The notes under the pieces: model-generated | What the model was told of the DNA's origin: nothing | The model's input: only the letters and a program-made list of their open reading frames with translations | Databases searched by the model: none | Shown here: positions 12,298 through 23,018 of the stretch, in pieces | Position numbering within the stretch: the stretch's first letter is position 1 | Layout: each line of letters opens with the position of its first letter | Source: Brachycybe producta | Lineage: Eukaryota > Arthropoda > Diplopoda > Playtdesmida > Andrognathidae | Direction: 5' to 3' | Length of the DNA stretch: 64,000 nucleotides | NCBI GenBank assembly: GCA_036925085.1 | Contig: JAUPFP010000014.1 | Location: forward strand, 1,616,001 to 1,680,000 | Program-made: the position numbers and the translations under genes

Positions 12298-13030
12298 TTT
12301 AAAAACTAACGTTTTTACTTTAACATTAGGTCTAAGGGATGAATAGAAAAACGATGCTAGCGCTCTTTGCGGAGATTTTTCGAAGTAATTTTGCGATCTA
12401 GCCTCTTAAGTTGTGTGCATATGATTATTTTATTGTATGAAATTTTTTTGGCTTCCTTTGTATTTATCTACCAAATTGTGTCTTAATAAAAACAATCTGT
12501 TATTTCTGTGTCGAAACCGGATACTAAAGCCGGATAATAAAACTATGGTTAAGATGATATTCTTGATTTTGGACCTAATGTTTCTTTAAAAAAAAATGGA
12601 GGGGATGTGTGTGACTCCTGTGAAGAAGACAAATGAACATGTTGTAATTTTAATAGAAATGATCATTTTTGGCGGGAAATAACATTTCATTTCCGGTTCT
12701 TCAAGTAAGAATGTCTAGAGTTCTCTCTTCATTTTCATTGGATCTTTTCCACTTATTTTTAATTAAGTAAGAGCTCTGTGGTGGTGATGATGATGATGAT
12801 GATGATGATGGTGGTCTTTTTTGTTAAAATAAAATAGCAGAAAAACTCAACAACTCTTCTTTTGATGTTACTTTAAAAGCAGCCTCTCTCTCTCTCCTAT
12901 TGTTTATTCTCTATTGTTAGAAGAAGAAATTAAAGTAGGGAATCAAATCGATGCTTTTGTAATAACAAGATTCTTCAAAGTGCAAATCGATTCTTTTCTA
13001 TTTAAGTTGTAAAATTGATGAAGTCTTTCT
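12298..13030. other. Intergenic DNA with a (GAT)n run
   Basis: No gene is seen. A GATGATGAT microsatellite lies at about 12785-12812. Confidence 0.6.
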
Positions 13031-13036
13031 TTTTAG

Positions 13037-13185
13037 AGACAGAAATAAAGAGAGAGAGAGAAAAAGAGAGAGAAAGAAAGAGAGAAAGAGAAAGAAAGAG
13101 AGAGATAGATAGAAAGAAAGAGAGAGAGAGATAGAAAGAAAAAAGAGAGAGAAAAAAGGAAGAGAGAGAAAGAGAGAAAAAAGGA

Positions 13186-13216
<31 letters not shown>

Positions 13217-13460
13217 AAGAGAGAGAGAAAGAAAGAGAGAAAAAAGAGAGAGAAAAAGAGTGAGAAGAAATAAGAGAGAGAAAGAAAAAGAGAGAAAAAG
13301 AGAAACAGAAAGAGAGAGAAAGAAAGAGAAAAAAAGAGAGAGAGAGAGAGAGACAAAAAAAAGAAAGCGAGAGAGAAAGAGGAAGACAGAAAAAAAGAGA
13401 GAGAGAGAGAAAGAGGAAGACAGAAAAAAAGAGAGAGAGAGAGAGAGAGAAAGAGAGAGC
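13037..13460. repeat. Polypurine GA/GAAA array
   Basis: Over 400 bp consist almost only of A and G on the + strand (GAGAGA and AAAGAAAG mixtures). Long ORFs on both strands here (poly Ser/Leu/Phe on -, Arg/Glu/Lys on +) are composition artefacts. Such mirror-like purine tracts can form triplex (H-) DNA, which is inference. Confidence 0.95.
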
Positions 13461-13604
13461 CTTAAGGGGATATTTTCTCATCTTAATTTGAAATTCAGTT
13501 ATAACTTTTTAAAGTTTAATTTGTTGCTTTTTAATAAAATATAAAACAATGAAATAAACAAGCTTCAAGCTCTACAAATTTGATCCATTTAGCTTTTTTT
13601 TTAG

Positions 13605-14156
13605 TCGTGGGACGATCCTAAATTTTCTCGAATCCGAATCCTAAAAGCTTCTCGAATCTCCCAAATCTCTCGAATCCTTCATATAAGAATCCTATATTAG
13701 TCATTAAGAAGATACAAATAAATGAAATAATATTAAATATTAAATTATTAATAATAATAAAACACAAGTGTGGCTTCACTCAGGGTCAGGGCCACAAGGT
13801 GATCTGGATACCACCGAAATTACAACAATCGCCGGATTTTTTGGGTTAGTGAACGCTTCTATTGGACGTCAATGGAGTTAAAACTAATTTTACCGAAGTT
13901 TTTAAGTTTTTTTTAAGGTTAGGATTCGAAAGATTAGAAAGACGAAAAAAGCGCGAAGATTGGAGTTTTCGAATCTCGAATATTTTTCAAGATTCGAGGA
14001 TTCGAATTGCCCATCTCTAAATTTTACCAGTTTTAACAGTTTTTTTTTTAAAGATTAGGATTCGCGAAAGACGAAAAAAACGCGAAGATTCGAGTTTTCG
14101 ATTCTCGAATGTTTTTCAAGATTCGCCGGATTCAAGGATTCGAATGTCTCATCCTT
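13605..14156. mobile_element. TTCGAATC foldback element, long copy
   Basis: It starts GTGGGACGATCC with a CTCGAATCC cluster, then a TTAATAATAATAAAACACA centre, GGTGATCTGGATACC and CAATCGCCGG. It ends in two tandem copies of the AAGACGAAAAAAGCGCGAAG and TTTTTCAAGATTCG arm. Homologous to 51640-52053 and, inverted, to 9045-9369. Confidence 0.75.
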
Positions 14157-14159
14157 AGA

Positions 14160-14410
14160 AAATATCAACAATAAAATACTATTAAGTGATTCAGCTACCC
14201 TTCTAGTTTTCAACTATGTTTTTGAGAAGTAAAAAAAAAAACTAAGAGAGATTTGAATTTATTTTAGAAACTAGAAGGGTCATTTATTTATTTAAAGAGG
14301 TTTAAGACGAGCATGTATCTTTTCAAGTAAGAGTTTTATTACCCAACATAAAAAGTTTATTTTGGAAAATATCAAATGAAGTTATTCAGCTACCCTTCTA
14401 GTTTCTAACA
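14160..14410. mobile_element. FB2 foldback MITE copies
   Basis: Arms with TTCAGCTACCCTTCTAGTTTT, AGAAACTAGAAGGGTCA and again CAGCTACCCTTCTAGTTTC mark one pair plus an extra arm. No ORF is present. Confidence 0.65.
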
Positions 14411-15015
14411 CTTTTTCTATTTAGTGTTTTTTTTTTTCCGGACCACATTGCTTATTGAACAAGCTATTAGTTGTGCAGATTTGTTTGCTAACAATGTGTG
14501 GGGGGTAGTTTCGCACATTGTTTAGTGAATTTATAGAATGACTGATTTTTCTACTCAGTCAATCAATAATAATGCGTTTCATTTTCTAAAATGGTATTTT
14601 GGTAATTTATGCAAAAATAAAGAAATCTCAAATGTTTTTTTAGGCTTTTTTTTATACTTTTGCGTAAATTTATTAGGAAGAAGAGCTACAGACACTTTTG
14701 AAAATTATGAACAAAAATGTTCTTTCTATTCTAGTCTTGAAGTGAACTTAAGATGAAAGAGAATGAAAATCATGAAGAAGAAGAAAAACATCTTTCTTTT
14801 ATCGGTTTTTTTCGGGTGCATAAATTGGTCCCTGAGTGTTCCAGAGCAATTTATGGGCTTTTTTTTCACTTTTCTTTTTGCCTTCATTTTTATAAAAAAA
14901 AGTTTTAAGTTCACTTTTAACTACTTTGCAGCGCCATTTTTAAATATATTATTGGAAAACTAGTGGCTCAACTGGATTTTGTTTTTTCTGTCTACCATTA
15001 CACCGTCATGTATAT
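14411..15015. other. AT-rich intergenic DNA
   Basis: No gene is supported. Overlapping ORFs of 60-72 codons on both strands at 14538-14963 are rich in Phe, Lys and Ile and have no partner exons. Confidence 0.55.
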
Positions 15016-15970
15016 GTTACCGGCAATGTATGAAATGCAGGCATTGTTTATAATGCCTAGGAAATCTATAGAATGCGTGCCGTTTTTAGGCAATCTATGA
15101 AATGTCTGTGTCTGTATTATTTTAACATACAATGTACTTTCCCAAGGCATTGTTTAATAATACCTAGGCATTATACAGAACGACAAGTGATTAGGCAAAG
15201 TATTGAAATAGAACCATGAAGGTTACGTTAGGTGACAATAAAAATGACATTGGCGGGAGTATTTTATACTTTGCCCGTTGTCTTTTTGGCATTGTATATA
15301 ATGCCTATAAAATTATAGAATGAGTGACGTTTTTAGGCAATCTATGAAATGTCTGTGTCTGTATTATTTTAACATACAGTATGCTTTCCCAAGGCATTGT
15401 ATAATAATACCTAGGCATTATACAGAACGATAAGTAATATTTCGCCAAAGTAGTGAAAGAGAGCCATGGAGGTTATACCTAGTACAAACCTGATAATTTA
15501 AATGCATTTAAATAATAAATGTGTTCTACAGAGCCCTGTGAAGGACAAACAATATGTCGTCGAATTCAATTTAATTCAGTTAATAATCTGAAAATATTGA
15601 TTTAATACTTAAATATAATATAGAAACTATTGACAAAATATTGATTTAATATTTCAATTTAAAATATTAATAATTAAAGTCAATTTTTATTTGGTTCATG
15701 TGTCCTTAAGTGGATTCCGTATAATTCACCTAAACACATTTGAATTAATTTAACTCGTGTGTACAAGGTATTAGGTTAGCTTAGGTGACAATAAAAACGT
15801 CATTGGTGGGAGTATTTTATACTTTGCCGGTTTTTATTTTGGCATTGCATAGAATGCCTATTAAATGTATGAAATATTAAGTGTTTCATACTTTGACCAC
15901 CCATTTATGGCATTCTATAGATTTTCTAGGCTTTATATACAATGCCTGCGTTTCATACATTGCCTGTAAC
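15016..15970. mobile_element. TAATGCCTAGG foldback element with nested MITE
   Basis: The ends are inverted: GTTACCGGCAATGTATGAAA at 15016 and TTTCATACATTGCCTGTAAC at 15970. Inside are two tandem half-units of about 280 bp (GGCAATCTATGAAATGTCTG, AACATACA, CCTAGGCATTATACAGAACG). The second is interrupted by the MITE at 15474-15773. A shorter copy lies at about 37551-37845. Confidence 0.8.
15474..15773. mobile_element. MITE with ends TACC..GGTATTA, copy 2 (nested)
   Basis: It is homologous to 11331-11637 in opposite orientation: GTACAAACCTGATAATTTAA at the left and CTCGTGTGTACAAGGTATTA at the right. The undisturbed half-unit of the host shows the empty site (GAAGGTTACGTTAGGTGAC near 15217), while here GGTTA is found on both sides. 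Confidence 0.8.
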
Positions 15971-16389
15971 ATATATAAAATGAGACATCACATTCTGGTT
16001 TAGAAGTAACTTTTAAAGAAAATATTCAAATTTTTGTTATAAAGTAGAATAACACTTGAAGTATCCATAAGGATATAAACTATGGTTATCTTTCAAAATA
16101 AACATTTTATGTTTAGCCAAAAAATAAAAAGTACAGAGAAATATGCATATGAAACAATAACAATGGTTATTATGTGTTTCGAAAAGAGCAACAACGTAAA
16201 AGACACTGAAAAATGGGTGCAATCGGAAACTAAAGGTAAATTCTAGATGCTTTTAAGTTTAAAGAATCCGGAAGTGGCTTAATGTCTGCCATTTTCTTCT
16301 TATATATGACGTCATAGAAAACATCAATAGGAGGAGGCTACATGTATTTTGCAAACATGACCGCCTACACTAGGCGAACACACACAATG
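15971..16389. other. Intergenic DNA with a degenerate FB2 arm
   Basis: An eroded FB2 arm is recognisable around 16050-16120 (GGTTATCTTTCAAAATAAAC). Nothing else is identified. Confidence 0.5.
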
Positions 16390-16735
16390 ACAGGCATCTG
16401 TAGCCAGCTTCAGAATTTTTTTGGCTCCACCCTTTTATGAGCGTCAGACCCAGTAACAAACCAATTAGAAATTGATGACGCTCATAAAAAGGTGGAGCCA
16501 AAAAAATTCTGCAGCTGTCTACAGATGCCACAGGCATTTAGAAATCGGGAAGAACTTCAGTTGGCTCCACCCTTTTTATGACGACTGGCAACTTCTAATT
16601 GGTTTGTTGTGTGGTTCAACGTTGAAAAGGGCGGAGCATGGGACGTCAGACTACATAACCAACCAATTAGAAGTTGCCGGTCGTCATAACAAGGGAGGAG
16701 CCAACTGAAGTTCTTCCCGATTTCTTACTGCCTGT
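16390..16735. mobile_element. FB1 composite (dimeric) element with 9-bp target duplication
   Basis: Two foldbacks lie head to tail: a shorter one (ACAGGCATCTGTAG to CTACAGATGCC, about 16390-16529) and a full one (ACAGGCATTTAGAAATCGGG to TTACTGCCTGT). Single copies would each be expected to have their own target duplication. Here one perfect 9-bp repeat, CACACAATG, flanks the whole pair at 16381-16389 and 16736-16744. The pair therefore probably moved as one unit. Confidence 0.9.
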
Positions 16736-16850
16736 CACACAATGCTGGTGTTTGGGTGTTTTTTTTTGGTTGCAAGAAACTGCAAAATTGACAGCAATAT
16801 TTAACTTATTTCTTGCACGGAATCTTGGGAGACAAATAGAGCTGTTTAAA

Positions 16851-17240
16851 GCCTCTATCACAATAGTAACTTTCGATGCAATAAAACTTGCAACTGTGGC
16901 ATGCAGCTTCTTTGTTTATAATGTGATATGACATTGCAACTTGATAAAACTTTTTTTTTCAACTACTGTGTGAGACTCAAGTTCAACTTCTGTTCAACAT
17001 GTTCAACTTTCTGAGAGTCTTTTTTTATGAAACTTTCCGACAAAACAACCAATCAGGCTTGTAGGCTGGAGATGACATCAAAACTTTGAATGAATTTCCG
17101 GTTTTATGAACTTCCTGTTTGCTGATCAATAATGGCTTTCACGATGTGGACACGAACCAAGTTTTGAAAACTTGATTGGAACTAGGTTGTAAAACTAGTT
17201 TCTTATTTGATATATATATAGAAGTTTCTTACAAAGTTCT
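16851..17240. mobile_element. FB3 element, left part and interior
   Basis: It starts GCCTCTATCACAATAG, like 34181 (GCCCCTATCACACTAG) and 36269 (GCCAGTATTACACTAG). The interior shares CAACTTGATAAAACTTT, CAACCAATCAGGC, GAACTTCCTGTT and GATATATATATAGAAGTTT. Its right end is replaced by the expanded array that follows. No ORF is supported. Confidence 0.8.
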
Positions 17241-17246
17241 TATTGC

Positions 17247-17980
17247 ATTGCAAGTTGCATTGCAAGTTGAATTGCATTGCAAGTTGAATTGCATTGCAAG
17301 TTGCATTGCAAGTTGCATTGCAAGTTGAATTGCATTGCAAGTTGCATTGCAAGTTGAATTGCATTGCAAGTTGCATTGCAAGTTGAATTGCAAGTTGAAT
17401 TGCATTGCAAGTTGAATTGCATTGCAAGTTGAATTGCATTGCAAGTTGAATTGCATTGCAAGTTGCATTGCAAGTTGAATTTCATTGCAAGTTGCATTGC
17501 AAGTTGAATTGCATTGCAAGTTGCATTGCAAGTTGAATTGCATTGCAAGTTGCATTGCAAGTTGAATTGCATTGCAAGTTGAATTGCAAGTTGAATTGCA
17601 AGTTGAGTTGCATTGCAAGTTGCATTGCAAGTTGAATTGCATTGCAAGTTGCATCGCAAGTTGAATTGCATTGCAAGTTGCATCGCAAGTTGAATTGCAT
17701 TGCAAGTTGCATCGCAAGTTGAATTGCATTGCAAGTTGCATCGCAAGTTGAATTGCATTGCAAGTTGCATCGCAAGTTGAATTGCATTGCAAGTTGCATC
17801 GCAAGTTGAATTGCATTGCAAGTTGCATCGCAAGTTGAATTGCATTGCAAGTTGCATCGCAAGTTGAATTGCATTGCAAGTTGCATCGCAAGTTGAATTG
17901 CATCGCAAGTTGAATTGCATCGCAAGTTGAATTGCATCGCAAGTTGAATTGCATCGCAAGTTGAATTGCATCGCAAGTTT
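17247..17980. repeat. GCATTGCAAGTT minisatellite grown from the FB3 end
   Basis: About 730 bp are built from the 12-mer GCATTGCAAGTT and a 5-bp GAATT spacer, often as a 29-bp higher unit. The left half is uniformly GCATTG. From about 17654 the second 12-mer is GCATCG, and the last part is a 17-bp GAATT plus GCATCGCAAGTT unit. Intact FB3 ends at about 34780-34806 and 36280-36310 carry the same words once or twice. Frames of up to 251 codons on the minus strand are an artefact of stopless repeats. Confidence 0.95.
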
Positions 17981-18308
17981 CCAAATGCTGTCACAATCTG
18001 AGAGGTTTGTTTTTACTGTAATATTTACATATGATAGTTTTTTTTTTGGGGGGGGGGTTTAATTTTCTTTTTGTCTTTTCTTTACATAAAAATTTAAATA
18101 AAATATTCTTAAATTTTCTTCATTTTTTTTTTTTGCAAATCCTTTTTTTTTTGGTTTCAAAACAAAGTTTCTCTTTTACATGTTTTTTTGAAACAATGTT
18201 GAGACTGTTGGGTTTCAATATTTTTACATTTTTTCTTCGAGAATGCAACTCAATTGTGAAACGAAATTCATAACTGTTTCTATTTAATAATCAACTTTAT
18301 TATATTCT
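17981..18308. other. AT-rich intergenic DNA
   Basis: No gene is seen. It contains T-runs and one T-to-G run junction near 18040-18057. Confidence 0.55.
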
Positions 18309-18599
18309 TTAAAAATAAATTGCTTCTGTGGTCGGTTTTTTCTTTTCTCTTCTCCATCTTTTCTTTTCTTTTGCATCAAGTTTCCTTTTTAAAGTTGGCC
18401 TCGATTTCATTTTCTTGTATTCTTTGGTTGCAACTTTGCAAGCAAACTCAGCTGTTTTTGTTTTAAAAGTCAAATTGAAGTCAAATGGAATAAAGACATT
18501 TTTTGTATTTTCATGAGTTACATTTATGAATGTTGACAAATGACAATTGTCAGTAGTCTGTGACAATGTGGTGACGACGCTTTTGCTATAAGGCGCCAT
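18309..18599 (-). CDS. Unidentified 96-codon ORF, doubtful gene
   Basis: I do not recognise this protein. It has a real ATG in a fair context (TCGACATGG on the minus strand) and a mixed N-terminal half containing Cys, His, Val and Phe. Its C-terminal third is strongly basic: KMKSRPTLKRKLDAKEKKRW, then RREKKK. Unlike most ORFs in this tract it is not a repeat or a homopolymer product. It has no neighbouring exons I can join, lies between transposable elements in AT-rich DNA, and could be chance or a gene relic. Transcription evidence or a homologue would be needed before calling it a gene. Confidence 0.2.
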   Translation of the reverse strand: MAPYSKSVVTTLSQTTDNCHLSTFINVTHENTKNVFIPFDFNLTFKTKTAEFACKVATKEYKKMKSRPTLKRKLDAKEKKRWRREKKKPTTEAIYF

Positions 18600-18818
18600 G
18601 TCGATTTTTAGTAACTAAAAGAAATGTGATGGAGTAATTTAGATGACAGTTTTAAGGAGAGAGAGAGAGAGGCTTAAAAAAATAAGAACTAAACTTAGCA
18701 CTTGAAAAATTCAAATAACTTTTTTTTAAAAAAAAAAAAGTGCTGTTCGAGACTACAATGGAATTTTTTTTATGTTGGAACCTTGTTCAGAGAGTTCAAG
18801 TTGTAACGGGGCAACTTC

Positions 18819-19023
18819 ACGGGCATTTAGAAATCGGGAAGAACTTCAGTTGGCTCCGCCCTTGTTATGACGAACGCAACTTCTAATTGGTTGGTTATGT
18901 AGGCTGACGTCACATGCTCCGCCCTTTTCAACGTCGAACCACACAACAAACCAATTAGAAGTTGCCGGTCGTCATAACAAGAACGGAGCCAACTGAAGTT
19001 CTTCCCGATTTCTAAATGCCTGT
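18819..19023. mobile_element. FB1 foldback MITE, 205 bp, 9-bp target duplication
   Basis: Long inverted arms run from ACGGGCATTTAGAAATCGGG to the complementary GATTTCTAAATGCCTGT, with GGCTCCGCCC and GGCGGAGCC-like blocks inside. GGCAACTTC is repeated perfectly at 18810-18818 and 19024-19032. It carries TGACGTCA at 18905-18912. Confidence 0.92.
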
Positions 19024-19078
19024 GGCAACTTCTGTTTGCATGGCATAAATGCAGGAGTTTAAGGCACAAATTCACAGG

Positions 19079-19334
19079 CATTGCGGATTGCGGATCTGCA
19101 GGTACGGATTGCGGATCTACGGGTGAAGATTGCAAATCTGTAGGTGCAGATTGCGGATCTGCAGGTGCAGATTGCGGATCTGCAGGTACGGATTGCGGAT
19201 CTGCAGGTACGGATTGCGGATCTGCAGGTACGGATTGCGGATCTACAGGTGAAGATTGCGGATCTGCGGGTACGGATTGCGGATCTGCAGGTACGGATTG
19301 CGGATCTGCAGGTACGGATTGCGGATCTGTAAAT
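19079..19334. repeat. 21-bp minisatellite, about 12 copies
   Basis: The unit is GATTGCGGATCTGCAGGTACG with single-base variants (GTGCA, GTGAA). Being 21 bp it stays in frame and gives a 7-residue IADLQVR repeat, but there is no start context, flanking exon or homology to support coding. Confidence 0.92.
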
Positions 19335-19910
19335 ATGTATTTTGTGAATCCGGCTCCGTATTTTTTATATGGTAAAATTGCTCAGAGGATTCATTTTGAA
19401 GCCCAACAAATGACTAAATGCCCCGCCCCGCCCCTCCCTCGTTTGAATTCACATATGAAATTTTATAAATCCTAAATAAATCTTAAAAAAATCATGAACT
19501 AGAGAAAACGTAGGAGATTTGTTTTCATTGTTTTCTAACAATCTAAAATTCCAAATTAAGATTAATGAAGATTTGACAAAATGTTATGGAAGAAACACAA
19601 TGATCATCAGATGATGATATTTTATAAATGATGATTATTATGAATATTTGCTTGTTTTTTTTTCAGGGCTGCATATTATATGGTTCATTATTAAAGATAA
19701 AACTATGTTTTAATGATGAAGATAAATATTATAATATGAAATGCAAAAAAAAATAAAGCCTCAAATCTAATAAAGTTAATCCAAAAGCAAAACTTCATAT
19801 TAAAAACTAGAAGAAGAACAAAATGCTAAACCCGGAAAGGAAGCATGTTAAGCAAACATGTAAAAAGCATTCTGCATGCCGCAGGTGCCCATAAACGCCA
19901 AATGATGTAA
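19335..19910. other. AT-rich intergenic DNA
   Basis: No gene or element with clear ends is seen. Confidence 0.5.
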
Positions 19911-20303
19911 ATTTACACTACTGATTAGAGCAAATTTCCTTTTAGGGCAAGTGGTTTAGGGCAAATGGTTTAGGACAAATTTCCTTTTAGGGCAAATGGG
20001 TTTAGGACAAATTTCCTTTTAGGGCAAATGGGTTTAGGACAATTGTCCTTTTAGGGCAAGTGGTTTAGGGCAAATGGTTTAGGACAAATTTCCTTTTAGG
20101 GCAAATGGGTTTAGGACAAATTTCCTTTTAGGGCAAATGGGTTTAGGACAATTGTCCTTTTAGGGCAAATGGTTTTAGGGCAATCGTCCCTTTAGTGCAA
20201 ATGGTTTTAGGGCAATGGTCCCTTTAGTGCAAATGGTTTTAGGACAATGGTCCCTTTAGTGAAAATGGTTTTAGGGCAATGGTCCCTTTAGTGTAAATGC
20301 CCC
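19911..20303. repeat. GGGCAAATGGTTTAGGACAA array
   Basis: A degenerate repeat of about 18-40 bp built from TTTAGGGCAAATGG and ACAAATTTCCTTTTAGGGC. It is preceded by TTTACACTACTGATTAG and ends at TGCCCCACACCC. The same start and end words occur at 45568-45790 in a different arrangement, so both look like one element family with variable internal arrays. Confidence 0.85.
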
Positions 20304-21014
20304 ACACCCATTTCTAATGAAGTATTTGAATAAAATAGTTAAATAATTTTTAGTAGCAAAATTAAACTAGAATTTGACTCCCATTATTTATGACGGGTTA
20401 CCCCACTAGTATTCTATAATTTCCATTGTTCTCTTTTCATTTGCATATTTTGTAATGACTGCTTATAAAATAACTTCACGAGTAACTTAATTACTCATTA
20501 GTACAAAATTACAAATACTACTTAGTTATTTATTATGAAACTAAAAAAAAGGGGAAAGAAAAATGGGGGTGTTTTTTTCATGTTTCTTTTCTGATATAAA
20601 TTTCAAGAAAAGCTTTTTTTTTGTTGTTGTTTTTGTTGTTCTCATTGACAATATATATAAAAAACAACTATTTTTGTATATATTTAAAATACTAGAAAAA
20701 AAAAGATCATTTCCTTTTCCACTTTCACTTTTGTATTGCATTTGAAAACAAAAAGTGAAGTTCATAATAAAAAGTGAAAGAAGAGAATCAACGGCGCATG
20801 AAATAGATTTTTTTTTTTTTGCTTCTTCCTTATAACACAGTATGTAATATTGCTCCAATATCAGTCGCTTAAAACTAAAGTAAAAACTTTAAATTTAAAA
20901 TGTGAGCCAACTGTAATTTATGCATAAATATGGCTGACATACAGGATGACTTCATAACATTTATTACAAGAAATCTTGTTATTTTTTACAATTTTAAAAG
21001 CAGCATTGTAAAAA
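20304..21014. other. AT-rich intergenic DNA
   Basis: No gene is supported. ORFs on both strands at 20541-20858 are Phe/Lys-rich low-complexity frames. Confidence 0.5.
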
Positions 21015-21128
21015 GCCTCTATTATTACACTAGCAATGCAACTTGCAATGCAACTTGCAATGCAACCTGTGATGTGACTTGCAACTAGAACTTTGTAATA
21101 AACTTCTATATCACACTATTGCAACCTA
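21015..21128. mobile_element. FB3 internal-deletion derivative
   Basis: GCCTCTATTATTACACTAGC is followed directly by the other terminal region (AACCTGTGATGTGACTTGC, CTATATCACACTATTGCAACC). The roughly 500-bp interior of the full copies is missing. It carries three GCAATGCAACTT words, an intermediate step towards the array at 17247. Confidence 0.75.
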
Positions 21129-21159
21129 GCAGTGGCGTAGCTAAGCCTTATTTGAATTT

Positions 21160-21430
21160 CTGAAGAAACTAGAAGAGTAAAATGAATCATTTAAGAGAGA
21201 GAATTTCAGAAAAAAAAAATTGAAAATGTTTAAGAAACTTGAAGAGTAGCTCCGTCACTTAAGGGGTTATTATGTTAGTTTGTAAATGGATTTTAGCTTT
21301 ACGTAGATATTTGTATAATTTTTTGTTTATAAAAAGTTTATTTTGAAAGATATCAACACGAAAATACCCTTAAATGATTGAGCTACAATTTCTAATTTTC
21401 TAAAAACACTTTTCAGTTTCTCTTAATTTT
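21160..21430. mobile_element. FB2 foldback MITE, degenerate
   Basis: It contains GAAACTAGAAGAGTA, AAGAAACTTGAAGAGTAGCTC and the inverted arm AAAGATATCAACACGAAAAT with CTTAAATGATTGAGCTAC. Confidence 0.65.
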
Positions 21431-22069
21431 TCTTTTAAAAGACAAGAATTTAATCAACAGTTTGAAAATTAGCTGTTCATAAACCATCTTAATTAAGAAA
21501 AAAAAAAGCCCTGAAAGTAGAATTATTTAGTTGGAAAGAAACATTTTACCACCTTGCCATGTTGTAAAATAGCAAATAATTTTTAGGACAAATGCGCTTT
21601 AAGCTAAAATGATAAGCTTTTTTTTTGTGTGGTTTCAGCTGAAGAGAAAGTGAATATTAATTAGCAAAATCGAATTGTGCTTATTTATGGCGAGAAAACT
21701 GAATTGTTTCTTTAGGGGGGGGGGGGGCGAATGAAAAAACAAAAAAACAACCTAACATTAAACCCGAACGAAAGTCTCTTTTTAATTAAGTTTGGATTAA
21801 TGTGTCTCGTGAGGAGGCTTAAAAACGTTTGCTTAAATCATGAAAAGGAGAAGATGGGGTTTTTGCGGTAAAAGCTAAAGTGATGAAATATTCAACTAAA
21901 ACAGGAATTGTTGTTGTTGTTTGAGGAGGAGGAGAAGGAGGAAGGCGTGGACTCTAGGGATTATTTTTTTTTAAAAGAGATATGGAGAGTTAAGTTAGTT
22001 TTCAAGAGTGACAAAATTCAACAACAACCAAGACGGACACACTGACAAGCTTGACAGGCATGCGTGGCC
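21431..22069. other. Intergenic DNA with a poly-G tract
   Basis: No gene is seen. A G run lies near 21716-21727 and a GGAGGAGGAGAAGGAGG purine patch near 21925. Confidence 0.5.
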
Positions 22070-22277
22070 ACAGGCAGTTAGAAATCGGTCAGAACATCAG
22101 TTGTTGCTACGCCCTTTTTATGACGACTGGCAACTTCTAATTGGTTGGTTATGTAGTCTGATGTCACATGCTCCGGCCTTGTCAACGTCGAGCCACACAA
22201 CAAACCAATTAGAAGTTGGCGGTCGTCATAAAAAGGGCGGAGCCAACTTGTGTTTTTCCCGATTTCTAAATGCCTGT
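22070..22277. mobile_element. FB1 foldback MITE
   Basis: Inverted arms run from ACAGGCAGTTAGAAATCGG to GATTTCTAAATGCCTGT, with CCAATTAGAAGTTGG and GGGCGGAGCC inside. No 9-bp duplication is found directly at the ends. An extra GACAGGCATGC just upstream (22053-22063) suggests a damaged or composite left border. Confidence 0.85.
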
Positions 22278-23018
22278 GTCAGTTGGTGTGTGCCCTTTTA
22301 ACAACAACAAAAGAAAATTCTAATTACTTGAAGAAGAAAAAACAAAACAATTTTTATTTTGGTGTTAAATCATTCAAAATAAACTTTTTCAAGAAAGTTT
22401 GAACAATACCAAAATTCCATTGTTTGAAAACAATTTGCACGATAAAAAGTTTATTTTGAAAAATAATCATAAAATTAAAAACAAAAATACTTTTACAAAT
22501 TCACTGACTATTCTAGTTTCTAATAAACTTTGTAATTTTTAATAAATAACTTTTTGTTCTAAAAAAAATATATAATTTTGTTTGTTTAAAGTTTTTTAAA
22601 CTCAAGTAATTATTATATTTTAATATTAAAAATTTAAAAATTGGCTTTTAAATTAATTGTCTTTTTTTTTCTCTCAATATTTTAATGAAGTTTCTGTTGT
22701 TGTTTTTTTTTTTACTTCAGTTAAGATGTAAATATTTTAATATGTGGATCTCAAATGTAATTATTTTTATTCACATGAGAATCGAAACTTTAATAAGAAA
22801 CGTTATGAAAAATAATTTTTTTTTCATTTTCTTCTTCTTCTTTTTCTAGTTTTTAACTTTTGTTGCAAATTTCCAATTACGGATTGGGGTTTTTTGTTGT
22901 TGTTGTTATTCTTATTGTTGTTTATCGACCGAATAAATATTTTTCGTTTTCTTCTTACATCGAAATTCACTTATTTTTTTCTACAACAAGAAACCATTTT
23001 TAATTTAAAATCTCTAAA
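22278..23018. other. AT-rich intergenic DNA with an FB2 arm
   Basis: A worn FB2 arm (AAAAAGTTTATTTTGAAAAAT, ACTATTCTAGTTTCTAA) lies at about 22445-22525. No gene is seen. Confidence 0.5.

Noticed and set aside
13002-13544. Ser/Leu-rich and Arg/Glu-rich ORFs of 94-159 codons
   Set aside because: They are translations of a GA/GAAA microsatellite, open in several frames at once.
17203-17994. Four overlapping minus-strand ORFs, up to 251 codons, of QLAMQFNLQCNSTCNA type
   Set aside because: A stopless 12/17-bp minisatellite explains them; all three frames are open.
19144-19332. Heptad-like IADLQVR repeat, possible coiled coil
   Set aside because: It is a 21-bp minisatellite with no start context and no flanking exons.
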